A stretch of DNA of 8,048 bases. Origin: Anaeroplasmataceae bacterium (GTDB lineage: Bacteria > Bacillota_I > Bacilli_A > Acholeplasmatales > Anaeroplasmataceae). Under the pieces are notes generated by a model. The model saw only the letters and a program-made list of their open reading frames with translations, was not told the origin of the DNA and did no database searches. Of this stretch, positions 6,298-8,048 are shown in pieces. How positions within the stretch are numbered: position 1 is the first letter of the stretch; every line of letters starts with the position of its first letter. The position numbers and the translations under genes are program-made. The stretch spans positions 1-8,048 of the forward strand of contig JAIDMV010000198.1 in assembly GCA_029050385.1 (NCBI GenBank), given 5' to 3'.

Positions 6298-6325
6298 TTG
6301 ATAATTTTTTTAAATTTGCTATAAT
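6298..6325 (+). promoter_or_regulatory. Promoter of the glutamyl-tRNA synthetase gene
   Basis: The -35 box TTGATA (6298-6303) and a perfect -10 box TATAAT (6320-6325) are separated by 16 bp. TG at 6317-6318 makes an extended -10 (TGCTATAAT). Transcription should start near 6332, giving a leader of about 20 bases; that leaves no room for a T-box or other riboswitch. Confidence 0.85.
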
Positions 6326-6342
6326 TATATAGGATAAGAAAT

Positions 6343-6347
6343 GGGGT
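6343..6347 (+). promoter_or_regulatory. Ribosome binding site of gltX
   Basis: GGGGT, close to the GGAGGT consensus, lies 4 bases from the ATG at 6352 and 7 bases from the adjacent ATG at 6355. Spacing slightly favours 6355, but the two starts differ by a single Met. Confidence 0.55.
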
Positions 6348-6351
6348 AGTT

Positions 6352-8022
6352 ATGATGGCAACATATAAGGATTTAGCAAATCTGATTTATCCAAATATTA
6401 ATTTAACTATAGAGGATTTAGAAAAGAAATTTCCTAAACGTAATTTAAAGGAAGGTGCAATGGTTATTAGATTTGCACCTAGTCCAACAGGCTTCTTACA
6501 TACAGGCAGCTTATTTGTTTCTTTTTTAGATTGTTATTATGCACATCAAAGTGGTGGTGTATTTTATATTCGTTTAGAGGATACAGATACAAAACGTGAA
6601 ATTGCTGGTTCTGGAGAATCTTTAATTGAACAGCTAAAGGCATTTGATGTTATCCCTGATGAAGGTTATATTTCAGATAGTAAAGAAATTGGTGCTTATG
6701 GACCATATAAGCAGTCCAATCGTTCTGAAATTTATAATACTTGCATTAAGCATTTAATTGAAATGGGAAGAGCTTACCCTTGTTTTTGTAGTGCAGAAGA
6801 ATTACAAGCCTTACGTCAAGAACAAGAAGCAAGAAAAGAGATTCCTGGATATTATGGAAAATATGCAAAATATCGTGATTTCCCAGTAGATGAGGCTATT
6901 GCCAAAATTAAGGCTGGAGATCCTTATATTATCCGTTTTAAATCTATGGGAGATCATAACAATAAGGTTTTCTTCCATGATGAAATTAAAGGAGATTTAG
7001 AATTAACAGAAAACGATCAGGATATTGTTATTTGTAAGTCTGATGGTCTACCTACTTACCATTTTGCTCATTTAGTAGATGATCATTTTATGCGTACAAC
7101 TCACATTACACGTGGAGAAGAATGGCTTCCAAGTCTACCTATCCATTTAGAGTTATTTGATACAATTGGATTTGAACGCCCTAAATATGCACATTTCCCT
7201 GTAATTATGAAGGTTGATGAAAATGGCAGCAGAAGAAAGCTATCTAAGCGTAAGGATGCAGAGGCCGCAGTAAGCTATTTCTTAGAACAGGGATACCCTA
7301 AATATGGTTTTCTTGAATATTTATTAACTATTGCCAATTCCAATTATGAAGCTTGGAGAGATGAAAATTTAGATAAGGATTTCTATGAATTTAAATTAGC
7401 TTTCAATAAGATGGCTTTAGATGGTGCATTATTTGATATTGCTAAGGTAGCAAACATCTCTAAGGAGCGTATGGCCTACAGAAAAGCTAAGGATCTTGCA
7501 GAAGAGGTAAAATCATGGGCAAAGGAGTATCAGCCTGAATTTTACCAAAAGATTCTATCTAATGAAGATTTCTTTATATCAATTTTAAATATTGAAAGAG
7601 AAAAAGAAAAGCCTCGTAAAGACTATGCAAAATATTCTGATATCTATCCAATTATTTCATTCTTCTATGATGATGTATATGAAACTATAGATAAGAATAA
7701 TTTAGAGTGGAATCCAAATATTGACAAAGCAGATATTAAAGCAGTATTACAGGATTACTCTGATACTATCAATATGAATTTGGATGAAGAAAACTGGTTT
7801 AATTCTATCAAAGAGTTGGCTGTTCGTCATGGCTTTGCCGATAATATTAAGGTTTGGAAAAAGGATAAGGAGTCTTATAAAGGACATGTTGGGGATGTAT
7901 CAGAATTCTTGCGTATCGCTTTATCTGGAAGAAGAAATTCACCAAATCTATATTATGTCATTCAAATTTTAGGAAAAGAAAAAGTACAACAAAGAATTGC
8001 AACAATTCTTAAAACTGTGTAA
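6352..8022 (+). CDS. gltX: Glutamate--tRNA ligase (glutamyl-tRNA synthetase), long form
   Basis: A class I aminoacyl-tRNA synthetase that charges tRNA(Glu) with glutamate using ATP, in the cytoplasm. Numbering from ATG 6352, the HIGH signature is HTGS at 50-53 within RFAPSPTGFLHTGSL. The KMSKS equivalent is KLSKR at 296-300. Between them are RLEDTD, YPCFCSAEEL (C144, C146), the DGLPTYHFAHLVDDHFMRTTHITRGEEW block and SLPIHLEL, all typical of GluRS. The C-terminus (FLRIALSGRRNSPNLYYVIQILG) matches the anticodon-binding end. At 556 residues it is longer than the roughly 470-490 usual for bacteria, with about 38 extra residues before the Rossmann fold; this long form is familiar from clostridia and relatives. 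The second half of the zinc site seen in E. coli GluRS (C125/H127) has no clear counterpart (PGYYGKYAKY). It is monocistronic with its own promoter. Whether it also charges tRNA(Gln) cannot be told here; no gatCAB genes are in the window. ATG 6355 is an equally plausible start. Confidence 0.96.
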   Translation: MMATYKDLANLIYPNINLTIEDLEKKFPKRNLKEGAMVIRFAPSPTGFLHTGSLFVSFLDCYYAHQSGGVFYIRLEDTDTKREIAGSGESLIEQLKAFDVIPDEGYISDSKEIGAYGPYKQSNRSEIYNTCIKHLIEMGRAYPCFCSAEELQALRQEQEARKEIPGYYGKYAKYRDFPVDEAIAKIKAGDPYIIRFKSMGDHNNKVFFHDEIKGDLELTENDQDIVICKSDGLPTYHFAHLVDDHFMRTTHITRGEEWLPSLPIHLELFDTIGFERPKYAHFPVIMKVDENGSRRKLSKRKDAEAAVSYFLEQGYPKYGFLEYLLTIANSNYEAWRDENLDKDFYEFKLAFNKMALDGALFDIAKVANISKERMAYRKAKDLAEEVKSWAKEYQPEFYQKILSNEDFFISILNIEREKEKPRKDYAKYSDIYPIISFFYDDVYETIDKNNLEWNPNIDKADIKAVLQDYSDTINMNLDEENWFNSIKELAVRHGFADNIKVWKKDKESYKGHVGDVSEFLRIALSGRRNSPNLYYVIQILGKEKVQQRIATILKTV

Positions 8023-8048
8023 AAAAACCTTGAAAAAAAATTAAAATA
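8023..8048 (+). other. A-rich intergenic tail, possible start of a promoter
   Basis: After the gltX stop TAA the last 26 bases are almost all A/T. They contain TTGAAA at 8030-8035, which could be a -35 box, but the expected -10 region lies beyond the window. No terminator hairpin for gltX is seen before the window ends. Confidence 0.2.

Noticed and set aside
6341..6349. Two-codon minigene ATG GGG TAG in the gltX leader, as a possible leader peptide
   Set aside because: Too short, overlaps the ribosome binding site and has no site of its own; most likely chance.
6326..6351. T-box or riboswitch before gltX
   Set aside because: The predicted leader is only about 20 bases, too short for any such element.
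7784..7972. A 62-residue open frame inside gltX
   Set aside because: It lies entirely in another frame of the synthetase C-terminal domain, has no recognisable motif and is a shadow.
1..8048. CRISPR array, tRNA, rRNA, insertion sequence or prophage marks
   Set aside because: No regularly spaced repeats, cloverleaf, terminal inverted repeats, transposase or phage genes were recognisable on either strand.

Overview
The window reads as chromosomal DNA of a low-GC, anaerobic or microaerophilic Firmicute. The evidence is strongly A/T-biased codon use, tightly packed genes all on the + strand, good Shine-Dalgarno sites, TG-extended -10 promoters, a rubrerythrin-type peroxidase and a long clostridial-style glutamyl-tRNA synthetase. 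An Erysipelotrichia-like or clostridial relative is my best guess, but this is inference because there is no rRNA or other taxonomic marker. TGA is used as a stop (end of the helicase gene) and TGG for Trp, so the standard bacterial code applies and a Mycoplasma is excluded.

Layout. Bases 1-85 hold a short, relatively GC-rich stretch that may be the tail of an upstream gene. Bases 86-874 encode a tyrosine-phosphatase-family enzyme with an HCSAGKDR loop. Two bases later comes a 1028-residue SWIM zinc-finger plus SNF2-type ATPase (877-3963); the two look like one translation-coupled unit. A strong promoter starts on the last base before the helicase stop codon and is overlapped downstream by a 23-bp near-perfect Fur/PerR-type palindrome. 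It drives a two-gene peroxide-defence operon: a Fur/PerR-family repressor (4023-4427) and a reverse rubrerythrin (4411-4950), which overlap by 17 bp. A strong hairpin terminator closes this operon. Next comes a monocistronic lipoprotein HtrA-like serine protease with a C-terminal PDZ-like domain (5079-6272), with its own promoter and terminator. Last is a monocistronic glutamyl-tRNA synthetase (6352-8022) with its own promoter.

How they work together. The clearest functional unit is the regulator-rubrerythrin operon: the repressor probably binds the palindrome over its own transcription start and derepresses itself and the peroxidase under peroxide or metal stress. The phosphatase-helicase pair is of unknown joint purpose. 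The protease and the tRNA synthetase are independent housekeeping or stress genes.

I do not see a clearly new system. The most interesting points are the operator/promoter architecture at the helicase-regulator junction, a Fur-like Glu at a PerR sensing position, the phosphatase-SNF2 pairing, and cysteines flanking the catalytic His of the protease. No CRISPR array, tRNA, rRNA, insertion sequence or long repeat was seen. No gene-free stretch exceeds 300 bases.
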